A stretch of 64,000 nucleotides of DNA from Thalassotalea sp. GTDB lineage: Bacteria; Pseudomonadota; Gammaproteobacteria; Enterobacterales; Alteromonadaceae. Below the pieces are notes generated by a model. The model had not been told where the DNA came from and ran no database searches. It saw nothing but the letters and a program-made list of their open reading frames with translations. Position numbers and translations under genes: made by a program. Within the stretch, counting starts at the first letter, position 1; each line of letters opens with the position of its first letter. This document shows positions 1-8,243 of this stretch, piece after piece. The stretch is from the NCBI GenBank assembly GCA_022448425.1, contig JAKVCY010000002.1, positions 1-64,000 of the forward strand. The letters run 5' to 3'.

Positions 1-1
1 T

Positions 2-109
2 AAGAAGTATCGAGCCGTAGCCACTCGATACGATAAATTAGCCAGAAACTACCACAGTGTGGTGGCACTGGCTTTTGCACTTATGTGGTTACCGATGTGG
101 GTTGATTAG
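2..109 (+). pseudogene. IS5-like transposase, C-terminal end (cut by window edge)
   Basis: An open frame enters from the left edge and ends at TAG 107-109. Its last residues include RNYHSVVALAFALMWLPMWV, a tail I recognise from IS5-group DDE transposases. Only about 35 residues are in the window, so I cannot say whether the whole transposase is intact. The terminal inverted repeat of the element follows 12 bases after the stop, so this is the right end of an insertion sequence. The family assignment rests on this tail alone. Confidence 0.75.
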
Positions 110-120
110 GATATGTACAG

Positions 121-139
121 CAAAGATCAACACGCTCTA
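121..139. mobile_element. Right terminal inverted repeat of the IS5-like element
   Basis: The sequence CAAAGATCAACACGCTC (121-137) followed by TA sits just after the transposase stop. Read inward it is GAGCGTGTTGATCTTTG. The core GTTGATCTTT recurs at the right end of the MITE-like element at 9149-9420, which supports it being a transposase-recognised end. The left end lies outside the window, so the target duplication cannot be checked. Confidence 0.6.
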
Positions 140-159
140 GAAAGTCCGTTACTAAAACT

Positions 160-351
160 ATGAATTACCTAACACCCTTCGCTTGGACTTCAATTGTCAG
201 CGCCACATTAGCAATCGTCTTTATCTCTTACAGCCTTTTTTCTGAATATGCGTTGGCGCTACTACTTTCGTTTTCATTCTCTTTGGTTTTAAGTGTTGTC
301 GGTATTTATTCGAGCGTTCGCTGCTTAAGAGTAATGACAAATTATCAGTAA
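160..351 (+). CDS. Small hydrophobic protein, function unknown
   Basis: A 63-residue frame with two predicted membrane segments, roughly residues 9-27 and 31-52, and a short charged C-terminus. There is no clear Shine-Dalgarno sequence before the ATG. It begins about 20 bases after the IS end, so the insertion may have displaced its promoter or removed an upstream part. I do not recognise a family. It may be a real small membrane protein or a leftover of a gene interrupted by the IS. Confidence 0.4.
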   Translation: MNYLTPFAWTSIVSATLAIVFISYSLFSEYALALLLSFSFSLVLSVVGIYSSVRCLRVMTNYQ

Positions 352-416
352 GCTTACTGGCTATTTATTGGGGCTTGCAAATAGTGTAGTTTGAGTCTGC
401 AAGCTCAGTATTTAAG

Positions 417-557
417 GTGGTTTCAGGCATTAATTTAGCGCTTGGCTTTGAGTTCAATGGTACAGAGGTCCTTATTAATTTCTTTGCGTTAATGTGTTTC
501 ATTTTTGCCTTAAAAGTAGTGCTTAATACTTGCACAGAAAAAAGCGACAAAACATAG
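417..557 (+). CDS. Possible small membrane protein (GTG start), unknown
   Basis: A 46-residue frame starting GTG with a hydrophobic stretch around FFALMCFIFALKVVL and a short polar tail. The open frame is preceded by a TAG at 387-389. Evidence for coding is weak: the composition looks protein-like and it lies in the same direction as its small neighbours, but the ribosome-binding site is poor. It covers most of the otherwise empty 352-693 interval. It could equally be the remnant of a larger gene. Confidence 0.25.
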   Translation: MVSGINLALGFEFNGTEVLINFFALMCFIFALKVVLNTCTEKSDKT

Positions 558-693
558 TAAGCACACTTAAGTGGCTGATAGCAAAATAGTGAAGTTAAAA
601 TTCACAAAACTAAGCCTAGCGAAAAGGCTTAACGCAAACTGGAAACAAAGCTAAAACAGCAACCCGAACAACAATAAAAATAGGGGAATAAGC

Positions 694-891
694 ATGACTA
701 CTACTGAAAAAGAAACACAGCTTGAAACAAGCGGCAAAGGGGCTGAGAGCAAACAAGAACCTACAACAAGTACGCATGTTACAGAAGGTAGTTCAGAAAA
801 AAAGCGCATTGGCAAAGCCGTATTTATTGGTTTTGGTGTTGGCGTGATGTTTATGCTGGCAGCAAAATTCGTTAGTACCGTCATTACATAG
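694..891 (+). CDS. Small single-pass membrane protein, unknown
   Basis: A 65-residue protein with a polar, Thr/Glu/Ser-rich N-terminal half (about residues 1-38) and one C-terminal membrane segment (about 42-62, containing FIGFGVGVMFMLAA). An AGGGGAATA ribosome-binding sequence lies at the right distance upstream of the ATG, which supports translation. The layout suggests a tail-anchored protein with its disordered part in the cytoplasm, but no family is recognised. The next gene starts 35 bases downstream and may be co-transcribed. Confidence 0.55.
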   Translation: MTTTEKETQLETSGKGAESKQEPTTSTHVTEGSSEKKRIGKAVFIGFGVGVMFMLAAKFVSTVIT

Positions 892-925
892 CGTATAGCA
901 CATAGCAAACAGAGCCCTGCACTAC

Positions 926-1267
926 ATGCGCAAATCATATAAAAAATTTGATAACCAACTTCGTAAGGTATTGACCGACGTTTGCGAAAATGCACTAAAG
1001 CATATTGATGGCTTTGAATGGCTTCCCCATACGGTTAACTATTCTAACTTTCCTAATAGTTTAAAAGTGATATGTGTTTTCGACACAAACGAGAGCTTGG
1101 ACAACTACTTACTGTCCAATAGCAATAATCAATTGCAGTTGTTAGTAACCAATGAATTGAATCACCTAGGTATTAAGCTAAAGAATATCACCAATCATGT
1201 GTTGTTTGATACTGAGGAAAACTGTGACTTGCAGCACAATGGTAACTGGGCAAAAAGGCTAGGTTAA
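926..1267 (+). CDS. Conserved small protein, often labelled Fis-family in related genomes
   Basis: A 113-residue soluble protein that begins MRKSYKKFDNQLRKVLTDVC. Short proteins with this opening and a central ICVFDT-like strand are common in Alteromonadales and are sometimes annotated as Fis-family regulators. That is from memory. I see no convincing C-terminal helix-turn-helix of the Fis type, so a DNA-binding role is not supported by the sequence. There is no strong ribosome-binding site. It lies between small unknown genes and gntK on the same strand. Confidence 0.6.
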   Translation: MRKSYKKFDNQLRKVLTDVCENALKHIDGFEWLPHTVNYSNFPNSLKVICVFDTNESLDNYLLSNSNNQLQLLVTNELNHLGIKLKNITNHVLFDTEENCDLQHNGNWAKRLG

Positions 1268-1348
1268 TGCTGGTATTTTACATGTTAAGAGGCTAGCGTT
1301 TTCACTAGTGTAGATGATGAAGGAAATTAAAATATAAAAGGGCGTACA

Positions 1349-1855
1349 ATGATTTATATCGTTATGGGAGTAAGTGGTTGTGGTAAGTCGACCATAGGAG
1401 CGGCACTTGCCGAACAATTAACTTGTCCATTCTTCGATGCCGATGACTTTCACCCTCCGGAAAACATCGCGAAAATGTCTAATGGCCAGGCATTGAATGA
1501 TGAGGACCGTTGGCCATGGCTTTCCTTATTGGCTGACAAAATTGTCGATTGGCAGCAGTCAGGAAGTGCAGTGTTAGCATGCTCTGCATTGAAGCAATCT
1601 TATCGTGATATTTTGTCTAAAAACGGTGAGTCCGATGTTGTATTTGTTTATTTGGCAGGTACGCGTGAGGTTATTTACAATCGGCTAGAACAACGAAAAG
1701 GGCATTTTATGGCAGCTGATTTGTTGCAAAGCCAGTTTGATACTCTGGAGGTGCCTGTTAATTACACAGGAATGTCTTCAGTCATCACTGTTGATATAGA
1801 CCAGTCAACCAACGCTATTGTCGGCGAAGTATTCTCGGCAATTCGAACACGTTAA
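1349..1855 (+). CDS. gntK: Gluconokinase
   Basis: Phosphorylates D-gluconate to 6-phosphogluconate with ATP, feeding the pentose phosphate or Entner-Doudoroff route in the cytoplasm. The 168-residue length is normal for the GntK/IdnK family. The P-loop GVSGCGKS is at residues 7-14, and the DADDFHPPENIAKM substrate segment follows at about 31-44. The usual partners (gluconate transporter, edd/eda, GntR repressor) are not adjacent, so the gene appears to stand alone. No dedicated regulatory site was seen. Confidence 0.95.
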   Translation: MIYIVMGVSGCGKSTIGAALAEQLTCPFFDADDFHPPENIAKMSNGQALNDEDRWPWLSLLADKIVDWQQSGSAVLACSALKQSYRDILSKNGESDVVFVYLAGTREVIYNRLEQRKGHFMAADLLQSQFDTLEVPVNYTGMSSVITVDIDQSTNAIVGEVFSAIRTR

Positions 1856-2033
1856 TTTCCCCGTTATTTTCAAAGCAGATATCGAAAAATAACGTCTATA
1901 CTGGATAAACCATTTATTGTTGGGGGCGTGTTGATTGCAAACTGTGTGAAAGCTCACCAAATTGTGCAAGCACTAAGCAAGTAGTCTTACTTGCATCGTT
2001 TATCGCTAGTTATCTGGCGCACTTTTCCGTATT

Positions 2034-3272
2034 ATGCGCGCTCTTTTTTTCACCGCAATCAAAACGTCTATTTCATCGATGAGAAAATTTCTTACTGCGC
2101 CAGTAAAAATGAGGTTGTCTGACTCCGAAAACATTATCTATCAACAAGTCTTAAAGCATGTTACTGACATTAGTTTGAATCTAATGGCAGTGAAAGTTGA
2201 AGAACGTCCTGACGATTTCACTTCTTGGTGTCGCGAATTGCACCGCTTATGTGCTGATAAACTTAATTATGACTTGCTAGATCCAGAGCAACTTCCAGTC
2301 GTAAAGAAACTACAAACCACTTTGGAAAAAGGGGTGAGTGGTAACCAGCTGAAAATGTTGAGAATTACTCCGTGGCCTATGTTTGCTGGGTTTATAGAAG
2401 AACAGAAAGAAGTTATTTCGTTGGACGAACGTTTGCGTTTACTTAACTTCTTTGAGCCGTTAAAAGAGACGCCTTTGCAGGAGTTGTCGAACTTAGATCG
2501 ATTAGCCTTTATTGGTAAACATACTAGCGATCATGCGCCGTCTACTTATGACTTTGACGCAGAGTTTTTTGTTAGCACTAAAACCAGCCGCGTATTTCAG
2601 CAACAGGTTGAACAACGCGCCAGTGAATTTGCTGATGCACTTGCTCATATTCCATTAACGGGTGACGTAACACTTAAAGATTACCAAGCCTTTGTTAGCG
2701 CGTACAAAGCTATTTTTGCACTTGATGTAGATCGTCAACCAAGCACAGAAAAGGCCCCATTAATTCCTGCGACACGTTTACTTGCTATGCGACGTCCAGA
2801 TCAATTTGTGGCAATGAGTGCCACTAAGTTTGATGTGTTGTGTTCGGCATTTGGCTGCACGCGCATTGGCAATTATGACTTTGATGGCTACTGGAATGAA
2901 GTCATTGCAACTATGCGCACATGTCCTTGGTGGATGTCTCCTGAACCTGAAGATGCCAACGAACAGCAACTTTGGAAATATCGCGCAGCGTTAGTTGAAG
3001 TATTCCATTTTGCTGACCAATACTCACCGCAATCATCAAACTATTTACGTTTAAAAGAGCGTATCGCTAATGGTAGCAAAGCGACAGGTCAACGCAGTAA
3101 CGTCGCTCGTAAGCTTACAAAAGAGTCGGCTGAACAAATTGTTGACCACCGTTTACAAGATGAAGAGTTGCCAGAGTTCATTAAGAACAAGCGTGATGCC
3201 TTAGTTGAATCAGTTAAAAATGGTAAATCGGTAGACGAAGCTATTAAGTTATACCAAGCGATTTTCGGTTAA
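2034..3272 (+). CDS. Conserved protein with McrB-like C-terminal signature, unknown role
   Basis: A 412-residue soluble protein. The middle to C-terminal part contains the pattern RRPDQFVAMSATKFDVLCSA, then G-Y-W-E-I and CPWW (about residues 250-305). This resembles a conserved block seen near the ends of some McrB-type and other restriction-associated proteins (RPD.F......LC..FG ... YW..I ... WW). No P-loop, nuclease or methyltransferase motif is visible. The C-terminus is Lys/Arg-rich and helical. The start is uncertain: ATG codons at 2034, 2079 and 2109 are all possible and none has a good ribosome-binding site. The frame MRLSDSENIIYQQV from 2109 may be the true N-terminus. Confidence 0.6.
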   Translation: MRALFFTAIKTSISSMRKFLTAPVKMRLSDSENIIYQQVLKHVTDISLNLMAVKVEERPDDFTSWCRELHRLCADKLNYDLLDPEQLPVVKKLQTTLEKGVSGNQLKMLRITPWPMFAGFIEEQKEVISLDERLRLLNFFEPLKETPLQELSNLDRLAFIGKHTSDHAPSTYDFDAEFFVSTKTSRVFQQQVEQRASEFADALAHIPLTGDVTLKDYQAFVSAYKAIFALDVDRQPSTEKAPLIPATRLLAMRRPDQFVAMSATKFDVLCSAFGCTRIGNYDFDGYWNEVIATMRTCPWWMSPEPEDANEQQLWKYRAALVEVFHFADQYSPQSSNYLRLKERIANGSKATGQRSNVARKLTKESAEQIVDHRLQDEELPEFIKNKRDALVESVKNGKSVDEAIKLYQAIFG

Positions 3273-3301
3273 GCTTAGCGATTTCAACTCTTCATTTGAG
3301 T

Positions 3302-3334
3302 CTAAAAGCCAGAAGTTTACTTTTAGCTTTTTTG
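3302..3334 (+). terminator. Rho-independent terminator
   Basis: Stem CTAAAAG/CTTTTAG (3302-3308 with 3320-3326) followed by a T-rich run. It closes the 2034-3272 gene. Confidence 0.6.
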
Positions 3335-3681
3335 GTTTTTGTATCCCAGGTTTGGCTACTCAGCACTATGTTTTTACATGTGTAGGGGCTGTTTTTCAGT
3401 TATTTGATTTTGTACGCAACGCAATGTAAACGTTGTCCTTTCAGCTATAATTGTTCATGTGGAAGAGCGTAAAGACACCGCGGTTATAACGCTTACGTTA
3501 GATGAATCAAATTTAATAGAGACCTATGAACTTTAGTCAGCATGGCTTAGTCTATCTATTTTTAGGACATTAACGAAAGCGATCTTTGTTAGCTTATGTC
3601 AAAAGGGTACTTTATCCTCGCTTTGATGGCGTTATAATAGCGGCAATTTTATTTTGAAATCACAAATCACTGAACTGCACT
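3335..3681. other. Intergenic stretch, no supported gene
   Basis: About 350 bases between the terminator and the DUF2999 gene. It holds only very short frames. The last 100 bases are AT-rich (GTTATAATAG near 3631) and probably include the promoter of the downstream gene. Nothing else was recognised. Confidence 0.5.
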
Positions 3682-3942
3682 ATGAATCCAATTATCGAAT
3701 TACTTAAACAACAGAACATCGCTGACGAACAAATCACTGCCATTTTTAAAGAGTTAACGGAAAATCCACTGATGGCAATGGCGACAATTGGCAACTTAGG
3801 TATTCCGCCAGAGCAACTTCAACCTGTGATGATGCAAGTTATGACAAATCCAAGCCTAATTAAAGAGGCGGTTGAAGAATTAGGTTTAGATTTTTCTGCT
3901 GTTGAAAAAGCGAAGCAGCAGTTAGACGATCAAAATAGTTAA
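3682..3942 (+). CDS. DUF2999 family protein
   Basis: An 86-residue acidic helical protein beginning MNPIIELLKQQNIADEQITA. The pattern, including NPLMAMATIGNLGIP and LIKEAVEELGLDF, is that of DUF2999, a family of unknown function common in Vibrio, Shewanella and relatives. The full family length is present. A strong terminator follows. No operon partner is evident, since the next gene is convergent. Confidence 0.85.
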   Translation: MNPIIELLKQQNIADEQITAIFKELTENPLMAMATIGNLGIPPEQLQPVMMQVMTNPSLIKEAVEELGLDFSAVEKAKQQLDDQNS

Positions 3943-4043
3943 TCTTGCTTTAGACTGTTTTAAGTCTGCCACATGAAAATATCTCATTGATATTTACATA
4001 GACGCAAAAATACAAACAGACAAAGGCAAAAAGAGACGTATAG

Positions 4044-4079
4044 ACGGTGAAGCTTTATTGGAAAGTTTCACCGTTTTTT
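4044..4079 (+). terminator. Terminator after the DUF2999 gene
   Basis: Stem ACGGTGAA/TTCACCGT (4044-4051 with 4067-4074) followed by six T. It abuts the stop codon of trxC on the other strand. Confidence 0.8.
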
Positions 4080-4520
4080 CTAGTTAATTTCCGATAACTT
4101 TTGCACACATTGCATAATCCATTGCTTTAATTGCATTTGATTTAACGGGCCTGAAATGCGGTCGACTTCTTGGCCTCGGAAAAAGAAAATTATTGTAGGA
4201 ATACTGCGGATGTTTGCATCAGCAGAGATTTCGCTCGCTGTTTCAGTATTGAGCTTGCCAAAGAGCATAGTGTCCGTTTCGCTAGCGACTTGTTCGAAAA
4301 TGGGGGCCATTTGTTGGCAAGGGCCACACCAGCTGGCCCAAAAGTCGACGATCACGGGGACATCATTTCGTTCAACCACTGGATAAAACTGTTGAGCGCT
4401 CAAGTTAATAACTATTCCAGCCAGTATTCGCTGCTTACATTTACCGCAGTTTGCCTGACGAGCATCTTTGTTGTCTGGAATTCTATTGGTTGCTAGGCAG
4501 TGATTGCAGGTAATATTCAT
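4080..4520 (-). CDS. trxC: Thioredoxin 2
   Basis: Cytoplasmic protein-disulfide reductase with an N-terminal zinc-binding segment. The 146-residue protein has CxxC pairs at residues 5/8 and 25/28, which bind zinc in TrxC, then a thioredoxin fold with the active site WCGPC at 64-68 and the cis-proline loop RSIPT. Length is close to the family norm of about 140. TrxC is often OxyR-controlled in enterobacteria, but no such site was identified here. The gene is convergent with DUF2999. Confidence 0.96.
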   Translation of the reverse strand: MNITCNHCLATNRIPDNKDARQANCGKCKQRILAGIVINLSAQQFYPVVERNDVPVIVDFWASWCGPCQQMAPIFEQVASETDTMLFGKLNTETASEISADANIRSIPTIIFFFRGQEVDRISGPLNQMQLKQWIMQCVQKLSEIN

Positions 4521-4599
4521 GGGTTTCCTTAAGCGATAATTAATTCTTTTGTTTTTTCTGTGCTTATAGCAGTTACTCTGTGGAGTGTAGTAAGCGCCA

Positions 4600-5338
4600 C
4601 TACTGTGTCGTAATGTGATATTTATTACGCAGTGCTTTGTATGCTCTTGTTTTACGAAAAGCGCGCCAAGACTGATTAAATGCCTTGGTTAACTCTTCGC
4701 TCTTTAACGCCAAACGATAGGGATTTGGCTTAAATAAGGGATGAGTTGTATAGCCCTTATCTGTATATTCTGACTCTTTTAGAAGATAATGGAAGATATT
4801 TACGTCGAGGATAATGACGTCAACACGTTCTTTAAATAACAATTCCAGCTGCCTTTCTTGATTCGCCACCTGCGTGTATAGTGGGCTCTTGGCAGAAGCT
4901 ATGGCAAAGTCCTCGCCAAGCACTTTGTGTGCTGATTGAAACGTTGCTAGGGAGTAAGCGGCTAGGCTGCTGATTTTATCAATCTCGAAGTTGTTTTTTT
5001 CATTGAAACAGCGACATTTTGATACGTAATGTAGCTATCGGTTAGAAAGCCAACTTGCTCTACCAGGTTACTATTCATGGTCAACAAACCATCGATTTCC
5101 GTATCCGACAGCAGCTTTCCCGAGCGGCCGTAAGGCACAAACACATATTTTGTTTCTATGTTTAGTGCTGCAAAAATATTGTTGATAAGCTCTAGTTCAT
5201 AGCCGTGTGTTTGCTCTTCTGAGATATACGGGGGCTTAGCAAGGCCGGCAACTAGCGTTAATTCATTGGTTTGTTTGTTGTTCTCTGTCGCTGAAACAAC
5301 AAAATAAATGGGATGACTTTAAACAAACGAGTAATCAT
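4600..5338 (-). pseudogene. Periplasmic solute-binding (SBP_bac_3-like) protein, two frameshifts
   Basis: Joining three frames reconstructs one protein. An N-terminal signal-like segment starts at ATG 5336-5338 (MITRLFKVIPFILLF). A second frame has the binding-protein opening ELTLVAGLAKPPYISEE and FVPYGRSGKLL. A third frame starts near 4995 with FEIDKISSLAAYSLATF and runs to 4600. The first break lies near 5295-5315. The second lies in a run of seven T (4994-5000; seven A in the coding strand), and one more A restores the frame. A GGAATTC ribosome-binding sequence precedes the ATG. Soluble proteins of this kind in marine gammaproteobacteria often lack an adjacent permease, as here. The gene could be decayed, phase-variable or mis-sequenced. 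Confidence 0.75.
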
Positions 5339-5697
5339 GAATTCCAGTGACTTCATTTATGTATAAGGATAAATGCTATCGGCATGCTTAACCTGGCTAG
5401 TTAAAAGTGCTTATTGGTTTACCTCGACGCCTACACATTGTAGATGAACCCCATCAGTTTGTCTTTGTATGGGTGTGGTAAATTAATGCTAATTTTATGA
5501 CAAAACTGTCTTACTAAGATAACTCTAAAAATAGAAAGAACTAAAAAAGTGAAGCTTTAATTCTACTAAAAACAATGATTTATCATGTGACTTTGAGTTT
5601 GTCTTTCATTGTCACAAACATGTAATATAAATGTGTTATGTACTTTTGCGCAGGTTTGTTATTATTTAAACATAGTCACTTAAGAGGGTAGAAGATT
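5339..5697. other. Divergent intergenic region, no gene
   Basis: About 360 AT-rich bases between the divergently oriented broken binding-protein gene and the secreted protein gene. It should hold both promoters. No repeat, RNA gene or confident operator was recognised. Confidence 0.5.
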
Positions 5698-6057
5698 ATG
5701 TTTAAACGCATGTTAGTAGCTGTGGCCGTTTTAAGTTTAAGTCAACAAGCCATGGCAGATAAGGCTGAGATTTGGAATTGCGTAGACAACGCAACATTAA
5801 ATGCAGATCAGCAGTGTGTAGCAAAAACTATTGCTAAAAATACCGAAACGGAATTCTTCGCACAGTTAGCGAATAAAAAGTTCACTCCAACACGTGACGC
5901 ATTTGCTACAGTAACATTATTTCCAGAGCGTAACTTAATTGAAGTTAAGTCGCTAGAAGGTAAATCTATTGCAAAAGCTACAGCCGAGCGAAAAGCTGAG
6001 CCTTTGAATCAGTCTATGGATAGTACAGCAGCAAGCCTATTGGCGGCAAATCGCTAA
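5698..6057 (+). CDS. Small secreted protein, unknown
   Basis: A 119-residue protein with a clear Sec signal peptide: MFKR, a hydrophobic core (LVAVAVLSLS), and a likely signal peptidase I site after AMA at about residues 18-20. The mature part has two cysteines (CVDNATLNADQQC) that could form a disulfide. A GAGGGTAGA ribosome-binding sequence precedes the ATG and a good terminator follows, so it is a single-gene transcript. No family is recognised. The predicted location is periplasm or outside the cell. Confidence 0.7.
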   Translation: MFKRMLVAVAVLSLSQQAMADKAEIWNCVDNATLNADQQCVAKTIAKNTETEFFAQLANKKFTPTRDAFATVTLFPERNLIEVKSLEGKSIAKATAERKAEPLNQSMDSTAASLLAANR

Positions 6058-6086
6058 TTAGCATAAGCGCTGGTTTCATGAACGTT

Positions 6087-6114
6087 AACCACGAGCTATG
6101 TCGTGGTTTTTTTT
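6087..6114 (+). terminator. Rho-independent terminator
   Basis: Stem AACCACGA/TCGTGGTT (6087-6094 with 6101-6108) followed by eight T in total. It ends the 5698-6057 gene. Confidence 0.9.
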
Positions 6115-6249
6115 GTTCGATGGAAAGTCTATCACCGATTATTTAGTTTTTATGACCACTTGGACAAGTTAAATAACATCTAAGGTAGTAAATCAAAAAT
6201 TAAATACGTTATAATTATCTTTTGTTCATTTAATCGTATCGTTTCATTC

Positions 6250-7554
6250 ATGAAGTTCCCTGGACGTCGTCAACATAAACACTATTTCCCCGTTGACAAC
6301 AAAAACCCGCTGACTAATCAAGTTAATCAGCAAACCCAGTTAGTCAGAAATTATATCGTTGGTATTGATCAAATTTTGGTGGATATTGAAGCTAAAGTCG
6401 ATCAAGCATTTCTTGACGAATTTGATTTAAAACGTGGTATGTCTCAGGTGATTTCTGATGAAGTTACCGAACGACTTTATGACCGCCTAAAGCGCGATTC
6501 ATTAGTTTATTATGAGTTTGCTGGCGGTACAATTGGCAATACGATGCATAATTACTCTGTATTGGCCGATGATAGATCAGTTTTACTGGGTGTTATGTCG
6601 AGCAACATTCGCGTTGGTGATTACGCCTATCGTTTTCTAAGCAACACCTCTTCACGTGTCGATTTAAACTATCTGCAACCTGTTAATGGTCCAATTGGTC
6701 GTTGTTTCACGTTAATTGATGATACAGGCGAGCGAACATTCGGTATTAACGCGGGACTAATAAACAAACTTCATCCAGATTCTATTTGTGAGTCTTTGAT
6801 TGAAGGTGCTTCTGCGTTAGTGATTAGTTCGTATCTAATGCGGACTGAAGAAGACGACACGATGACCCAAGCGGCGATTAAAGCCGTTAAATGTGCCAAT
6901 GAAGCAGGTGTTCCAGTAGTACTAACCTTAGGTACTAAGTTCTTAATTGAAAAAGAGCCAGAGTTCTGGAGAGAGTTTGTTAAGAATCACGTTAACGTGC
7001 TGACTATGAATGAAGAGGAAGCCCTTGCTATCACCGATATAGAAGATCCATTACTAGCAGCAGATAAATGCCTAGATTGGGTTGATATGGTTATCTGCAC
7101 GGCAGGTCCGGAAGGGCTTTACATGGCTGGCTATGTAGACGAAGCCTACAAGCGTGAAACTAATTATCCATTGTTACCTGGTAAAATTACTGACTTTAAT
7201 CAGTATGAGTTCTCGCGCCCAATGCTATTAAAAGATTGTGAATCGCCACTGCGAATCTATACGCATACCGCACCTTATATGGGCGGGCCAGACAGTATTA
7301 AGAATACTAACGGTGCGGGCGATGCCGCTTTAGCTGCAGTACTCCATGACTTGAGTGCGAATGTTTATCACAAGAAAAACGTTGAAAACTCTAGTAAGCA
7401 TACGCAAAACGCGTTGACTTACTCTTCCCTTTCGCAAATGAGTAAATACGCTAACCGAGCGAGTTATGAAGTACTTGTCCAGCATTCGCCTAGACTATCG
7501 CGTGGTTTGCCAGAAAGAGAAGACAGCTTAGAGCAAGCGTACTGGGCTAAGTAA
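6250..7554 (+). CDS. gsk: Inosine/guanosine kinase
   Basis: Purine salvage enzyme of the PfkB/ribokinase fold that phosphorylates inosine and guanosine to IMP and GMP in the cytoplasm. The 434-residue length matches the Gsk family. The N-terminal FPGRRQHKHYFPV segment and the substrate-side AGGTIGNT (91-98) are typical. The anion-hole motif NTNGAGDAA ends at residue 360, with Asp358 as the expected catalytic base. The gene is alone on its strand, and the next gene is convergent. Confidence 0.96.
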   Translation: MKFPGRRQHKHYFPVDNKNPLTNQVNQQTQLVRNYIVGIDQILVDIEAKVDQAFLDEFDLKRGMSQVISDEVTERLYDRLKRDSLVYYEFAGGTIGNTMHNYSVLADDRSVLLGVMSSNIRVGDYAYRFLSNTSSRVDLNYLQPVNGPIGRCFTLIDDTGERTFGINAGLINKLHPDSICESLIEGASALVISSYLMRTEEDDTMTQAAIKAVKCANEAGVPVVLTLGTKFLIEKEPEFWREFVKNHVNVLTMNEEEALAITDIEDPLLAADKCLDWVDMVICTAGPEGLYMAGYVDEAYKRETNYPLLPGKITDFNQYEFSRPMLLKDCESPLRIYTHTAPYMGGPDSIKNTNGAGDAALAAVLHDLSANVYHKKNVENSSKHTQNALTYSSLSQMSKYANRASYEVLVQHSPRLSRGLPEREDSLEQAYWAK

Positions 7555-7607
7555 TCAATACAGCTAATTTCGTGTTGATTATGTCCAATACAAGAAAACA
7601 GTATTCA

Positions 7608-8075
7608 CTACCTTGGTGAATTAGCCCATGGGTCGTTGCTTGCTGGTATTTCTTTTTCTTTTGCAGGTTTCCTTTTGGTAGTATAAGAACCATGTTTTTT
7701 ACGGTCGTCTTTAAATGCTTTTGGGGGAGGTGCCATGCCCGGTTTTAATACTTTTGGTTCGCGTGGCTTGTGGTGCATGGGTATGATGCGGTCGCGCGGT
7801 GGTATTTCAAATTGGTCTTTGCCTGGTAAAGGTAAATTTTTAAAGTCGTATAAATAGAAGCGTTCGATTTTTTCTCGTGCCCACCCTGTCTTTTTGAAGA
7901 ACTTGATACTCGACGCCATGCTTGGATTGTTTTTAAAGCAATTGATGCGTGTGTATTCAGCTAAGATTTCGAAGCCATAATGGTTAACCAACTCTTCAAG
8001 CAAGCTCTCCAACTTCAGGCCATGTAGCGGGTTGTTTTCAAAGATACTCTGTTCTTCGTTTTTTGTCTGGGTCAT
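7608..8075 (-). CDS. DUF2132 (VF530-type) protein with basic C-terminal tail
   Basis: The segment NNPLHGLKLESLLEELVNHY through FFKKTGWAREKIE is the DUF2132/VF530 domain, a small helical fold thought to bind DNA from structural work on the Vibrio member. After the domain a Lys/Pro-rich tail of about 60 residues follows, longer than in the minimal family. I place the start at ATG 8073-8075 (MTQTKNEEQS) because the domain begins soon after. A TTG at 8150 would add 25 residues unlike the family. The function remains unknown. Confidence 0.8.
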   Translation of the reverse strand: MTQTKNEEQSIFENNPLHGLKLESLLEELVNHYGFEILAEYTRINCFKNNPSMASSIKFFKKTGWAREKIERFYLYDFKNLPLPGKDQFEIPPRDRIIPMHHKPREPKVLKPGMAPPPKAFKDDRKKHGSYTTKRKPAKEKEIPASNDPWANSPR

Positions 8076-8210
8076 AAAAATGTGTTTATTGAATCGGGTG
8101 ATAAGAGCTGGGCGCCAGCGTATTGTTTCATTATATCCTGAATCGACCAATTAATTTGGCTTTTGACGTAAAAGTTATGTTGTACTGGTAAAAACGTGGA
8201 GAAAAGGAAA

Positions 8211-8235
8211 CAAAAAGCCGCTATTTAGCGGCTTA
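8211..8235 (-). terminator. Terminator of the 2OG oxygenase gene
   Basis: Inverted repeat AGCCGCT/AGCGGCT (8216-8233). On the minus strand it is followed by a run of T (the A run at 8212-8216). Confidence 0.8.
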
Positions 8236-8243
8236 CATCGGCG

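Noticed and set aside
365-550. Minus-strand frame of 61 residues
   Set aside because: Lies antisense to a more protein-like plus-strand frame, has no ribosome-binding site and no membrane or domain pattern.
3460-3534. Short frame (GTG GAA GAG ...) of about 25 residues before DUF2999
   Set aside because: Too short, no convincing ribosome-binding site, and not part of a recognised leader peptide.
4156-4496. Two plus-strand frames overlapping trxC
   Set aside because: Antisense shadows of a clearly conserved thioredoxin gene.
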